Positions 1-8,810 of a stretch of 64,000 bases of DNA are shown here, in pieces. The first letter of the stretch is position 1; each line of letters begins with the position of its first letter. The notes below the pieces were generated by a model. The model was not told the DNA's origin and made no database searches. It saw only the letters and a list, made by a program, of their open reading frames with translations. The stretch is taken from the NCBI RefSeq assembly GCF_036237275.1, contig NZ_CP108352.1, forward strand, positions 1,612,001 to 1,676,000. The letters run 5' to 3'. The DNA comes from Streptomyces sp. NBC_01353. GTDB taxonomy: Bacteria > Actinomycetota > Actinomycetes > Streptomycetales > Streptomycetaceae. Both the position numbers and the translations under genes were made by a program.

Positions 1-486
1 GCCGGCGACTCCGCCAAGCTGCTGGAACTCTCCGTCGGCAGGATCCTGCGGAAGACGGACTTCGACACCGCCCGCCGGATCGTCGCCGACTCCGACACCC
101 GGCTCGACACGGCAGGCGCGTGGGCCGTGATGCAGGTGGAGCTCTACACCCGGATCGTCGGGCACGCCAGCCTCGGGCTCGTCTCGGCCGGCCGCCGGGT
201 GCCTCCGGAAGTCCTGCTCCCGGTCTTCGACCGCATGGTCGACGAGGGGTTCCTGACCCGGGACGGCAGTCTCCTCTCGCACACCCCGGCGGGAATGCGG
301 GAGGCCGAGGTCATCACGCACGCCTGGGGCGAATGGCTCAGCGGCCAGGTCGAGCGGGAGCGCGGGCGGCCGAGCGGGCCCGAACTGCGGGCGGCGACCG
401 ACGCCATCGCCAAGAAACTGATCGCCGAGGATCTGGCAACCGGGCTGCCGAGGGGCAGGCGGGAGCTGGAGGGCGCTACTCGATGA
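1..486 (+). CDS. C-terminal part of a protein, probably the tail of an MFS multidrug transporter (5' end outside window)
   Basis: The frame is open from base 1, giving 161 residues to a TGA at 484-486. What is seen is soluble and helical, with no membrane segment, and resembles a small winged-helix-like tail (helices around YTRIVGHASLG and PEVLLPVFDRMVDEGFL). From memory, such tails follow the 14-helix region of some Streptomyces EmrB/QacA-type transporters, but the transporter part is not in the window, so this is an inference. An ATG at 127 could start a shorter protein, but the frame is coding-like from base 1 with no ribosome site before 127. It ends convergently with the next gene, the two overlapping by 11 bases. 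Confidence 0.45.
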   Translation, partial: AGDSAKLLELSVGRILRKTDFDTARRIVADSDTRLDTAGAWAVMQVELYTRIVGHASLGLVSAGRRVPPEVLLPVFDRMVDEGFLTRDGSLLSHTPAGMREAEVITHAWGEWLSGQVERERGRPSGPELRAATDAIAKKLIAEDLATGLPRGRRELEGATR

Positions 487-907
487 ACTCCCCGTCGACA
501 TAGACCCAGGCGCCTTCATGGCGGGCGAAGCGGCTGCGCTCGTGGAGCGCGCCGGGGGCGCCGTCGTGGATGTAGGAGGCGACGAACGTGACCGTTCCGG
601 CCTGGTGGAAGGCCGTGCCGTCGCCGGTGTCCCGGATCTCGAGGCCGGTCCAGCGCATCGAGGGATCGAAGTCGACCTCGGCCGGCCGGGTCTGCGGGGC
701 CCAGGTGCGCAGCAGATAGGCCTCGTCGCGGACGACGAAGGCGCTGTAGCGGGAGCGCATGAGCAGTTCGGCGGTGGGCGCGGCGGCGGATCCGGCGTGG
801 AAGCGTCCGCAGCACTCGCCGTAGCGGGCGGTCAGTCCGCAGGGGCAGGGCGCGTCCTCGGTGATGCGCGGGGACGGGGGGTTCTTGCGTGTGGTGCGTC
901 GGGCCAT
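476..907 (-). CDS. UPF0225/YchJ family protein with SEC-C type zinc motif
   Basis: A 143-residue cytoplasmic protein. Near the N-terminus it has the spaced cysteines of a SEC-C-like metal site (CPCG, then CC followed by GRFH), and the body matches the YchJ/UPF0225 core (LLMRSRYSAFVVRDEAYLL, then W and a FVASY stretch typical of an NTF2-like fold). The biochemical role of the family is unknown. The start at 907 (MARRTTRK) is preferred over an in-frame ATG at 952 because homologues begin just before the cysteine motif. The gene converges on the transporter tail and diverges from the FAD enzyme that starts at 1051. Confidence 0.85.
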   Translation of the reverse strand: MARRTTRKNPPSPRITEDAPCPCGLTARYGECCGRFHAGSAAAPTAELLMRSRYSAFVVRDEAYLLRTWAPQTRPAEVDFDPSMRWTGLEIRDTGDGTAFHQAGTVTFVASYIHDGAPGALHERSRFARHEGAWVYVDGEFIE

Positions 908-1050
908 GGGGCCATTGTGTCCTGTGCCCCGAGAGGGGCGGGATCGAGCCATGTGCGCGGGGCGGCTCGCGCGGCTCTTCCGGGGGCAGGGGGGCGACCG
1001 TATGCTCCTGCGCCGGACGTGATGGTTACCGCCGGTAAAGGGGTCGGGGC

Positions 1051-2871
1051 ATGGATCGTACGGACGAGAGCGCAGGAAGCAACGGGAGTTCGCGCCGGGC
1101 CTTCGTGACGGGCGCCGCGGCCGTCACCGGGGCGGTGGCCGTCGGAGCCTTACCGGCGACCGGGGCGCGGGCCGCCGAGGCGGGGGAAGCCGGGCCCGGG
1201 GCGGCAACACCCCACTCCGTCGCCGTCCTCGGCGGTGGGGTCGCCGGCCTCACCGCCGCCCACGAACTGGCCGAACGAGGCTTCCGCGTCACCGTCTACG
1301 AGCGCCGGGCGCTCGGCGGCAAGGCCCGCTCGATGGATGTGCCGGACAGCGCGCGCGGCGCCCGGCGCCCGCTCCCCGCCGAGCACGGCTTCCGCTTCAT
1401 CCCCGGGATCTACCACAACCTCCCCGACACGATGCGGCGCATTCCCTTCCCCGGGAACGCCAACGGCGTCTGGGACAATCTCGTCGCCCCTGCCGAGATG
1501 GCCTTCGCCCGCACCGGCCGTGAGGACCTGCGCATCCCGCTGCCGTGGCCCGGTCACCGGCCCGCCGAGCTCACCCTCGACGAGATCCGCCGCGCCCTGA
1601 CCGCCCTCCTGGAGACCGCTCGTTCCATCCCGCTCCACGAGGCCGCCTACTTCGTCAACCGCTTCCTCGTCTTCCTCACCAGCTGCGACGAGCGGCGCGA
1701 CCGGACCTGGGAGGCGACGCCCTGGTGGGAGTTCCTGCGGGCCGAGCGGATGAGCTACGACTACCAGCGCATCCTCGCCGTCGGACTCACCCGCAACATC
1801 GTGGCGACCAAGGCCGAGGAGGCCAGCACCCGCACGGTCGCCACGCTCCTGGAGGCCTTCGCCTTCAACGCGCTCGGGCGCGGCGCGGACGGGCCCCTCG
1901 ACCGGATCCTCGACCTGCCCACGAACGAGGCGTGGATCGACCCCTGGGTGACCCATCTGACCGCCCTGGGCGTGGAGTTCCGTGTCGGCTGGACCGTACG
2001 GGAGATGGGGTACGACTCCGCCGCCGGGCTGATCTCCGCCGCCGTGATCGAGGACCCGCAGGGGGTGCGCCGCTCGGTGACGGCCGACCACTACGTCTCC
2101 GCGATGCCGGTGGAGCACGCGCGACGCACCTGGGGAGCCGCGCTGCGGGCGGCGGATCCTCAACTGGCGCGCTGCGACCTGCTGGAGACGGACTGGATGA
2201 CGGGCATCCAGTTCTATCTGACCGAGCGGGCCCCGCTCCTCGCAGGCCACGCCAACCTCATCGACTCCCCCTGGTCCCTGACGTGCATTCAGCAGGCCCA
2301 CCACTGGCCGACGCGGGACTTTCCCGCCGACTACGGCGACGGGTCGGTCGTCGACTGTCTCTCGGTGGACGTCTCGGAGTGGGACCGGCCGGGGATCCTC
2401 TACGGCAAGACGGCCAAGCAGTGCACCCGGACCGAGGTCGCGCGCGAGGTGTGGGCGCAGCTGAAGGCCGGATTCAACGACACCGGCCGTACGGTGCTGA
2501 AGGACGGCGCGCTGCACTCCTGGTTCCTGGACCCGGGCGTGGACGGCCTCGGCACCCCGAACCCGACCAACGACGACCAGCTCCTCATCCACCCGGTCGG
2601 CACCTTCCACAACCGCCCGCAGGCCGCGACCAAGGTCCCGAACTTCTATCTGGCCGGCGACTACGTGGCCGTCGACATCGACCTCGCCACCATGGAGGGC
2701 GCCAACGCCTCCGCCCGGCAGGCCGTGAACGCGCTGCTCGACCGTACGGGTTCGACAGCCGCGCGCTGCACGGTCCAGCCGCTGTTCCGAGCGCCCGAGC
2801 TGGAGTCACTCAAGCGGCACGACCGGCTGCGGTACCGGCTCGGCCTGCGCAACGCGCTCGACGTGGGGTGA
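1051..2871 (+). CDS. Tat-exported FAD-dependent oxidoreductase, hydroxysqualene dehydroxylase/phytoene desaturase-like
   Basis: 606 residues. The N-terminus carries a twin-arginine signal (SSRRAFVTG followed by an alanine-rich hydrophobic stretch ending near ARAAEA, about residue 40). Then comes a Rossmann FAD site (VLGGGVAGLTAAHELAERGF and an acidic YER at the strand end). The C-terminal part has the second FAD motif region (NFYLAGDYV, about residue 540) and ends in a typical amine-oxidase fold. The family includes HpnE and carotenoid desaturases; the substrate here is not visible. The start is supported by AAGGGG about 9 bases upstream of ATG. No hopanoid or carotenoid partners lie nearby, so this may be a paralogue with another lipid substrate. 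Export of such an enzyme is unusual. Confidence 0.8.
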   Translation: MDRTDESAGSNGSSRRAFVTGAAAVTGAVAVGALPATGARAAEAGEAGPGAATPHSVAVLGGGVAGLTAAHELAERGFRVTVYERRALGGKARSMDVPDSARGARRPLPAEHGFRFIPGIYHNLPDTMRRIPFPGNANGVWDNLVAPAEMAFARTGREDLRIPLPWPGHRPAELTLDEIRRALTALLETARSIPLHEAAYFVNRFLVFLTSCDERRDRTWEATPWWEFLRAERMSYDYQRILAVGLTRNIVATKAEEASTRTVATLLEAFAFNALGRGADGPLDRILDLPTNEAWIDPWVTHLTALGVEFRVGWTVREMGYDSAAGLISAAVIEDPQGVRRSVTADHYVSAMPVEHARRTWGAALRAADPQLARCDLLETDWMTGIQFYLTERAPLLAGHANLIDSPWSLTCIQQAHHWPTRDFPADYGDGSVVDCLSVDVSEWDRPGILYGKTAKQCTRTEVAREVWAQLKAGFNDTGRTVLKDGALHSWFLDPGVDGLGTPNPTNDDQLLIHPVGTFHNRPQAATKVPNFYLAGDYVAVDIDLATMEGANASARQAVNALLDRTGSTAARCTVQPLFRAPELESLKRHDRLRYRLGLRNALDVG

Positions 2872-2884
2872 TCCGGCGCGCCGC

Positions 2885-3271
2885 TCAAGGGCGGTAGCGC
2901 AGCGGATGGTCCTCGGGGACCTCGACGACGACGATCTCGACGCCGTCGGGGTCCGCGACCCACATCTCGACCAACCCCCAGGGCTCGGTCACCGGCTCCC
3001 GCAGGATCTCGACGTCCCGGCCGAGGAGCTCCTGGTGCACCGCCCGGACATCCGCCACCTGGAGCCAGAGCCGCAGCCGTGACGGGGTGTCGGTCGGGGC
3101 GGCGCGCCCGGAGACCTCCAGGAAGCCGCCGCCCAGGAAGTAGACGGTTCCCCGGTCGGGTCCGGTGCCGAACTCGCGGTACACCGTGAGCCCGAGCGTG
3201 TCTCCGTAGAAGCGCCGGGTGCGGTCGGGATCGGTCGGCCGGAGCAGAATCCGGCTGCTCAGTACGTGCAT
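2885..3271 (-). CDS. VOC family protein (glyoxalase/bleomycin-resistance fold)
   Basis: 128 residues with one vicinal-oxygen-chelate module: the opening RILLRPTDPDRTRRFYGDTL, a mid-protein VYFLGGGFLEV strand, and a C-terminal LVEMWVADPDGVEIVVVE strand pair. Metal ligands would be the early His/Arg region and the late Glu. Substrate cannot be told from sequence. The ATG is only 17 bases from the ATG of the divergent GH4 gene, and a TACGCT -10-like box sits exactly six bases before the start, so the mRNA is probably leaderless. Confidence 0.8.
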   Translation of the reverse strand: MHVLSSRILLRPTDPDRTRRFYGDTLGLTVYREFGTGPDRGTVYFLGGGFLEVSGRAAPTDTPSRLRLWLQVADVRAVHQELLGRDVEILREPVTEPWGLVEMWVADPDGVEIVVVEVPEDHPLRYRP

Positions 3272-3288
3272 CGCAGTAGCGTACGACC
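3272..3288. promoter_or_regulatory. Overlapping divergent leaderless promoters
   Basis: Only 17 bases separate two opposite start codons. On the plus strand TAGCGT (3277-3282) is followed by six bases and then ATG at 3289. On the minus strand TACGCT (complement of 3278-3283) is followed by six bases and then ATG at 3271. Both match the Streptomyces -10 pattern TANNNT, and the spacing places transcription start on the A of each ATG. The two -10 boxes overlap by five bases, so polymerase could not occupy both at once. Confidence 0.65.
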
Positions 3289-4632
3289 ATGAAACTGACG
3301 ATTCTCGGAGGCGGCGGATTCCGGGTACCGCTCGTGTACGGCGCCCTGCTCGCGGACCACGCCGAGGGGCGGGTCACCCACGTGACGCTGCACGACCTCG
3401 ACGGCGCACGGCTCTCGGCGATCGCCCGTGTCCTCGCCGAGCAGGGCGCTGGGGTGCCGGACGCCCCTTCGGTGAGGGCGACCACGGATCTGGACGAGGC
3501 GCTGCGCGGAGCGGACTTCGTCTTCTCGGCGATCCGGGTCGGCGGCCTGGAGGGTCGGGCGGCGGACGAGCGGATCGCGCTGGCCGAGGGAGTCCTCGGC
3601 CAGGAGACGGTGGGCGCGGGCGGGATCGCGTACGGGCTGCGGACGGTACCGGTCGCCGTGCACATCGCGCGGCGGATCGCCGAACTCGCTCCGGACGCCT
3701 GGGTCATCAACTTCACCAACCCGGCCGGTCTGGTGACGGAGGCCATGTCCCGGGTGCTCGGCGACCGGGTCGTCGGCATCTGCGACTCCCCCGTCGGTCT
3801 CGGCCGCCGGGTCGCCCGGGTCCTCGGCGCGCACCCGGACGAGGCGTGGATCGACTACGTCGGCCTCAACCATCTCGGCTGGCTGCGCGGCGTGCGGGTC
3901 GCCGGCCGCGACGAGCTCCCTCGGCTGCTGGCGGACGATCAGGCGCTCGGCTCCTTCGAGGAGGGCCGGCTCTTCGGCCCCGAGTGGCTGCGCTCGCTGG
4001 GCGCGATCCCCAACGAGTATCTGCACTACTACTACTTCAACCGCGAGGCCGTCCGCGCCTATCAGCAGGCCGAGCGGACCCGTGGCGCCTACCTCCGCGA
4101 CCAACAGGCCGGATTCTACGAGGAGATGGGCAAGCCCGACACACCTCCGCTGGCCACCTGGCACCGGACGCTCGCCGACCGGGAGGCGACGTACATGGCC
4201 GCCAACCGGGAGGCCGCCGGGATCGGCGAGCGCGACGAGGAGGATCTGGAGTCGGGCGGGTACGAGAAGGTGGCCCTGGCGCTGATGCGGGCGATCGCGC
4301 GCAACGAGCGGGCCACGCTGATCCTCAACGTCCGTAACGGCAGCACCCTTTCGGTTCTCGACGCGGACGCGGTGATCGAGGTGCCGTGCTTCGTGGACGC
4401 GGCCGGCGCCCATTCGGTGTCCGTGGCGCCGCTGCCGTACCACGCGGTGGGTCTGGTGACGGCGGTCAAGGCCGTCGAGCGCGAGGTGCTGGCGGCGGCG
4501 GAGAGCGGATCACGGGCCACGGCGGTGAAGGCGTTCGCGCTGCATCCGCTGGTCGACTCGGTGTCCGTGGCCCGCCGGCTGATGGACGGCTACACCGCCG
4601 GTCATGCGGAGCTGGCCTACCTACGGAGCTGA
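3289..4632 (+). CDS. Glycoside hydrolase family 4, 6-phospho-beta-glucosidase-type
   Basis: 447 residues, the normal GH4 length. GH4 enzymes cleave glycosides by transient NAD+ oxidation at C3, using Mn2+. Seen here: the N-terminal NAD-binding strand (MKLTILGGGGFRVP), a family motif INFTNPAG (about residue 145), CDSP in the metal-binding region (about residue 165), and NHLGW (about residue 195). The phospho-sugar assignment is by family resemblance to LicH/CelF-type proteins; no PTS genes are in the window, so the true glycoside could be non-phosphorylated. Leaderless start (see the promoter entry). No operon partner: the next gene is a secreted peptidase with its own promoter-like box. Confidence 0.85.
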   Translation: MKLTILGGGGFRVPLVYGALLADHAEGRVTHVTLHDLDGARLSAIARVLAEQGAGVPDAPSVRATTDLDEALRGADFVFSAIRVGGLEGRAADERIALAEGVLGQETVGAGGIAYGLRTVPVAVHIARRIAELAPDAWVINFTNPAGLVTEAMSRVLGDRVVGICDSPVGLGRRVARVLGAHPDEAWIDYVGLNHLGWLRGVRVAGRDELPRLLADDQALGSFEEGRLFGPEWLRSLGAIPNEYLHYYYFNREAVRAYQQAERTRGAYLRDQQAGFYEEMGKPDTPPLATWHRTLADREATYMAANREAAGIGERDEEDLESGGYEKVALALMRAIARNERATLILNVRNGSTLSVLDADAVIEVPCFVDAAGAHSVSVAPLPYHAVGLVTAVKAVEREVLAAAESGSRATAVKAFALHPLVDSVSVARRLMDGYTAGHAELAYLRS

Positions 4633-4676
4633 AACGACTGTCCGACGAACATCTTTACGCCCCTGGGGGCGCGGCA

Positions 4677-4690
4677 TACGCTCGCGCCCC
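4677..4690 (+). promoter_or_regulatory. Candidate -10 box for a near-leaderless M64 peptidase transcript
   Basis: TACGCT at 4677-4682 lies eight bases before the ATG at 4691, with no Shine-Dalgarno sequence in between. This suggests a leaderless or very short leader. Confidence 0.35.
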
Positions 4691-6604
4691 ATGGACTCAC
4701 CTGGGATACGTCGCACACGTCTGAGAAGGGCGCTGGTCCGTCTCACCGCGGGCTGTCTGATGACCGCCGGTCTGGTGGGAGCGGGACCGGCGGCCGCCGA
4801 CTCGTCCGGGGTCGTCGACGACGTCGTCGACACGGCGACCGTCGTTCCCGTACAGACCACGGGCCCCGCCGACAAGCGCTTCAACCTGGTCGTGATGGGC
4901 GACGGCTACACCGCCGAGGAGATGCCGGCGTTCCGGGCCGACGTCGAGAAGCACCTGAACGTGCTGTGGAGCGTCGAACCCTTCGCCTCGTACCGCTCGT
5001 ACATCAACGTCTGGGCGGTGGAGGTCCCTTCGCCGGAGTCGGGCGTGGACTGCGACCCGGGGCTCGACGCGCCCCGGCGTGACACCCCGCTGGACATGGG
5101 CTTCTGGGGCGGCTGCAATCCGGGCAGCGTGCAGCGGCTGCTCACGGTCGACAGCGGGAAGGCGGCGTCCCTCGCCGACCTCGTCCCGGGCACGAGCGGC
5201 GCCAACCGGCAGATCGTGGCTCTGGCCCACAGCGACACATACGGCGGCGCGGGCGGCAGCTATGCCACCGCGTCCGGTGGCAACGCGCTCTCCTCGCTGA
5301 TCACCCCGCACGAGATCGGCCACTCGCTCGGCAAGCTCCAGGACGAATACGACTACTACGCACGCGGCGTCGCCGGCGGTACGTACTCCGGCCCCGAGCC
5401 GTCCTCGACGCACCACACCCTGCTGACCGAGGAGCAGATGCGCGAGCAGCGCGCGAAGTGGTGGCGCTGGCTCGGTGATCGGAGCGAGGCGGGCGGTGTC
5501 ATCGGCCGCTTCGAGGGCGGGCTGTACAGCACCGAGGGCGTCTGGCGGCCGAGCAAGCACTCGATCATGAAGACGCTCGGCTACGCCTTCGACCAGGTCG
5601 AGCGCGAGGTGATGGTCCAGGCGATCTCGGCGAAGGTGAATCTCGTACAACAGCACACGCCCCATACGGCGCCGATCGGGGCCGATCGGACGGTCTGGGT
5701 GGACACCCTGCACCCGCTGGGCGGTGAACTCTCCGTGGTGTGGCGGCTGGACGGCCGGACGATCGGGGCCGGCAACACCCGGACGGTCGACCTGCGCCGC
5801 ATGCACCTCTCCCCCGGGAATCACACCCTGACGGCGACGGTGAGCGACCCGACCCCGTTCGTCCGCGACCCCGCGGTCCGCGGTTCGGCCGCCCTGACCC
5901 GTATGGTGAGCTGGACGGTGAACCGTGCGTTGACCACACCCGAGGCTGAGGTCGAGGCGGCGTTCACCGGCCACACGCCGACGACGTCGCCCGTCGGCGC
6001 GCGCTCGGTCGTCCACGCCGACACCACCCACCCGACGCGCGACACCCTCGCCGTCCGCTGGCGACTGGACGGCCGGACGGTCGACAACCCGGGCAACGAC
6101 CGTGATCTGGACCTGCGTTCACTGCGCCTCACCCCAGGCACCCACAGCCTGACGGCCAGGATCCCGGGCAGTGACGCCGAGTTGAGGTGGACCGTGGACG
6201 CCCGTCCGGCGACGGGGTCGTACGAGCTGTCCGAGCCGCTGCGCACGGTGAGCCGGCCCGGCCGCCCGGTCGAGTACGTCTACGACGGCGAGTTCACGAT
6301 GAAGCTGACCGCCGGGGACGATCAACCGGGCACCGTGGTCAGCCAGTTCCGGGTGGACGGCGACGGCTGGTACACGTACTACGGCTGGCCGACCGACGCC
6401 GACGCGCCGTTCCGCTTCTCGCCGAGCGGCACGGTCATCGACGATCTCGTCTACGGCAAGCTGGGCAGGAGCCGGGCGGTCCCGTGGGACGACGCGACGC
6501 CGGACTACGGGACTCACACCGTCGAGTACCGCTCGATGGACGCGGCGGGCAATGTGAGCGCGGCGAAGTCGTTCCTGGTGACGCTGGTCGAGCCGCGCGG
6601 CTGA
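4691..6604 (+). CDS. Secreted M64-family (IgA-peptidase-like) zinc metallopeptidase with tandem C-terminal repeats
   Basis: 637 residues from the ATG at 4691; an in-frame ATG at 4604 overlaps the GH4 gene and would add an unlikely leader. A signal peptide (basic start, hydrophobic stretch ending AAADS, about residue 35) is followed by the peptidase domain (NLVVMGDGYTAEEM). The zinc site HEIGH is followed by GKLQDEYD, the M64 arrangement. Two related segments of about 80 residues follow (each with WRLDGRTI or WRLDGRTV and an LTPGTHSLTA-like strand), resembling Ig-like domains. A last beta-rich domain has EYVYDGEFTMKL and ends with HTVEYRSMDAAGN, typical of adhesion or binding modules. Substrate unknown; probably extracellular protein degradation. 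Confidence 0.85.
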   Translation: MDSPGIRRTRLRRALVRLTAGCLMTAGLVGAGPAAADSSGVVDDVVDTATVVPVQTTGPADKRFNLVVMGDGYTAEEMPAFRADVEKHLNVLWSVEPFASYRSYINVWAVEVPSPESGVDCDPGLDAPRRDTPLDMGFWGGCNPGSVQRLLTVDSGKAASLADLVPGTSGANRQIVALAHSDTYGGAGGSYATASGGNALSSLITPHEIGHSLGKLQDEYDYYARGVAGGTYSGPEPSSTHHTLLTEEQMREQRAKWWRWLGDRSEAGGVIGRFEGGLYSTEGVWRPSKHSIMKTLGYAFDQVEREVMVQAISAKVNLVQQHTPHTAPIGADRTVWVDTLHPLGGELSVVWRLDGRTIGAGNTRTVDLRRMHLSPGNHTLTATVSDPTPFVRDPAVRGSAALTRMVSWTVNRALTTPEAEVEAAFTGHTPTTSPVGARSVVHADTTHPTRDTLAVRWRLDGRTVDNPGNDRDLDLRSLRLTPGTHSLTARIPGSDAELRWTVDARPATGSYELSEPLRTVSRPGRPVEYVYDGEFTMKLTAGDDQPGTVVSQFRVDGDGWYTYYGWPTDADAPFRFSPSGTVIDDLVYGKLGRSRAVPWDDATPDYGTHTVEYRSMDAAGNVSAAKSFLVTLVEPRG

Positions 6605-6605
6605 C

Positions 6606-6677
6606 GGGACACCGACCGACACACGGAGGCGCGCGGCCGGTGGGACACCGACCGACACACACGGAGGCGCGCGCGGC
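6606..6677. repeat. 36-bp tandem direct repeat downstream of the M64 peptidase
   Basis: GGGACACCGACCGACACAC followed by GGAGGCGCGCG occurs at 6606 and again at 6642, with a decayed third copy (CCGACCGACGCACGAAGGC) from about 6689. It lies between the M64 stop and the terminator hairpin, in non-coding DNA. Confidence 0.7.
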
Positions 6678-6705
6678 GGGCTACGCGCCGACCGACGCAC
6701 GAAGG

Positions 6706-6729
6706 CCCGCGGACCGTCCGGTCCGCGGG
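6706..6729. terminator. Bidirectional hairpin between convergent genes
   Basis: CCCGCGGACCG (6706-6716), a 2-base gap, then its exact complement CGGTCCGCGGG (6719-6729). An 11-bp GC stem with no U tract, as usual for Streptomyces terminators, placed between the plus-strand M64 gene and the minus-strand methyltransferase. Confidence 0.65.
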
Positions 6730-6752
6730 TCTCGATGCCTACCGGCCGTCCG

Positions 6753-7559
6753 TCAGGCCTTGCGTCCGACCGCGGCCCAGCCCGGGATGGGGTCGTCGCC
6801 CTGGACCGGGACGACCTCGCCCAGCTCCGGGTGCCACTCGGCGGTGAGCGAGACGCCGGGTTCGACGAGCTCGAGACCGTCGAAGAACGCGGCCAGCTCG
6901 TCGCGCGAGCGCGGCCGCAGGGTCAGCCCGCGGGCCTTGTACATGCCGACGGCCTTCGCCGCGCCCTCCGGGTCGAAGTCGCCCGTGACATGCGAGAGGA
7001 CGACGTAGCTGCCCGGCGCGAGCTTGTCGACGAGCTTGCCGACCAGGTCGTACGCCCCGTCCTCGTCCCCGACGAAGTGCAGCAGGGCGAGCATCGACAA
7101 GGCTATGGGCTTGTCGAAATCAAGGACCTTTCCGGCCCTTTCGAGGATGAGTTCGGGGTCGCGGGCGTCCGCCTGGATGTACTCGGTGGCCCCTTCGGGC
7201 GTCGAGCGCAGCAGGGCGGCCGCGTGTGCGAGCACGATCGGGTCGTTGTCGCAGTAGACGATCCGGGAGTCCGGCGCGGCCTCCTGGGCGATCTGGTGCA
7301 GGTTGGGCTCGGTGGGGATGCCCGTACCGATGTCCAGGTACTGCCGTACGCCGTGGGCGCTGAGCCAGCGTATGGCGCGGTGCATGAACGCCCGGTTGAC
7401 CCGCGCCATGTCCCGGCCGCGCGCGTCGACGGTGAGCAGCTGCTTGGCCATCTCCTCGTCGACCGGGTAGTTGTCCTTGCCGCCCAGGAACCAGTCGTAC
7501 ATCCGCGCGGGGTGCGGCTTGCTGGTGTCGATCCGTACGGCTGCGGGGTCCTGGCTCAT
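6753..7559 (-). CDS. SAM-dependent methyltransferase of the DUF574 (Methyltransf_19) family
   Basis: 268 residues, typical of this actinobacterial family. It opens with DTSKPHPARMYDWFLGGKDN, the family hallmark, and has a SAM-binding motif YLDIGTGIPT (about residue 95) and a second acidic strand end IVYCDNDP. Substrates of the family are unknown; members are often numerous and lie near WhiJ/DUF397-type regulatory blocks, as here. It reads toward the M64 gene with a hairpin between. The start at 7559 has GGAGCC about six bases upstream as a possible ribosome site. Confidence 0.9.
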   Translation of the reverse strand: MSQDPAAVRIDTSKPHPARMYDWFLGGKDNYPVDEEMAKQLLTVDARGRDMARVNRAFMHRAIRWLSAHGVRQYLDIGTGIPTEPNLHQIAQEAAPDSRIVYCDNDPIVLAHAAALLRSTPEGATEYIQADARDPELILERAGKVLDFDKPIALSMLALLHFVGDEDGAYDLVGKLVDKLAPGSYVVLSHVTGDFDPEGAAKAVGMYKARGLTLRPRSRDELAAFFDGLELVEPGVSLTAEWHPELGEVVPVQGDDPIPGWAAVGRKA

Positions 7560-7636
7560 CGAGGCTCCTGGTCGGCGGAGAGAACTACGGGTATGAGAGC
7601 AAGAGTTACGCGACGGTAGCGGTGTGACGGAAGGGG

Positions 7637-7873
7637 TCAGGTGAGCAGAAAGTCGGCCTGACCGGATTTCGCTCCTTGGATGAAGGCGGCGATCTCTCCG
7701 TGGGTGTAGATGAGCGCGGGTCCCTCAGGGTCTGCGGACTGTCGCACGGCGACTCTGCCGTCGGCCAGCTTCATGGCCTCCACGCAGTTGCCCCCGTTCC
7801 CGCCGCTCCACGGCTTGTGCCATCCCTCGGCACCGAGATCCGCGGCGGGCATGCCGTTGTATATGCGATCCAT
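7637..7873 (-). CDS. DUF397 domain protein
   Basis: 78 residues with the family pattern: WHKPWSGGNGGNCVEA, then VRQSADPEGPALIY and a C-terminal FIQGAKSGQ. In Streptomyces these small proteins are usually encoded just after an XRE/DUF5753 regulator and are thought to partner it, sometimes as a toxin-antitoxin-like or developmental pair (WhiJ-type). It starts immediately after the stop of the upstream regulator (adjacent bases 7874/7873), which implies translational coupling. Confidence 0.9.
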   Translation of the reverse strand: MDRIYNGMPAADLGAEGWHKPWSGGNGGNCVEAMKLADGRVAVRQSADPEGPALIYTHGEIAAFIQGAKSGQADFLLT

Positions 7874-8746
7874 TCACAGCTCCTTGCGGAGATCCCGGAG
7901 GATCTCCTTCGTGCGTTGTGCAGTCGCGGCCTGGGCCGCCATGCGGTCCATGACCTCGAGATGAGAGGCCACCTCGGGGCGCGCGTCGAGATAGACGGCG
8001 CCGGTGAGGTACTCGCTGTAGACCATGTCCGGGAGTTCGGGCACGGCGAAGCGGAAGAGGACGAACGGTCCGTAGGTGCCGGGGTGGTGGCCGGACGCGA
8101 ACTCCGCGATCTGCAGGGTGACGTTCGGCAGCTCGGACGCTTCGAGCAGCCGGTCGAGCTGGTCGCGCATCACTTCGGGCCCGTCGCCGACCGGTCGGCG
8201 GAGGACGGTCTCGTCCATGATCACCCAGAACTTCGGGGCGTCGTCCCTGGTCAACAGGGACTGCCGCTCCATCCGCAGGGCTACATGACGTTCTGTCTCC
8301 TCGGCGGCCCCGGCACTTCTCCCGCCGACGGCCCCGCTGCGCAGGATGGCGCGGGCGTATCCCTCGGTCTGCAGGAGACCGGGGACGAACTGCGGTTCGT
8401 AGGCCCGGATGAGGGCAGCCGCCCCCTCCAGGCTGACGTACATGGAGAACCAGCCGGGCAGCACGTCGTGGAACCGCTGCCACCAGCCGGGGAGATTGGC
8501 CTCCTCGGCGAGGGCGACAAAGCCTTCCGCCTCGGAGTCGGTGATGCCGTAGGCCTTCAGCAGGAGCTGGACGTACGGGATCTTCAGCGCGACTTCCGCC
8601 GTCTCCATGCGTCGGATGGTGGCCGGAGCGACCCGGAGGACCTTGGCGGCCTCCTCCCGCTTCAGGCCGGCCCGCTCGCGCAGATCCTGCAGACGCTTCC
8701 CGAGAACGACCTGTCCCACCGTGGGGGCGGACCGCGGCTCGCTCAC
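7874..8746 (-). CDS. XRE-family regulator with DUF5753 domain (WhiJ-like)
   Basis: 290 residues. An N-terminal helix-turn-helix (LGKRLQDLRERAGLKREEAA, then ATIRRMETAE, about residues 15-50) is followed by the DUF5753 domain (YEPQFVPGLLQT, about residue 105), which is probably a ligand- or partner-binding module. The GTG at 8746 is chosen because GGGGAGG lies seven bases upstream; in-frame starts at 8788 and 8821 have no such site. Its neighbours are DUF397 (downstream, coupled) and a divergent RsbW-like ATPase, the classical Streptomyces regulatory trio. Two perfect palindromes in the promoter region are likely operators. Confidence 0.88.
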   Translation of the reverse strand: MSEPRSAPTVGQVVLGKRLQDLRERAGLKREEAAKVLRVAPATIRRMETAEVALKIPYVQLLLKAYGITDSEAEGFVALAEEANLPGWWQRFHDVLPGWFSMYVSLEGAAALIRAYEPQFVPGLLQTEGYARAILRSGAVGGRSAGAAEETERHVALRMERQSLLTRDDAPKFWVIMDETVLRRPVGDGPEVMRDQLDRLLEASELPNVTLQIAEFASGHHPGTYGPFVLFRFAVPELPDMVYSEYLTGAVYLDARPEVASHLEVMDRMAAQAATAQRTKEILRDLRKEL

Positions 8747-8810
8747 TCTCAGACCTCCCCGACGCACTGTTTTGGTTGAGTGTGCCATGGACAGGGCCAG
8801 AGAGAACACA

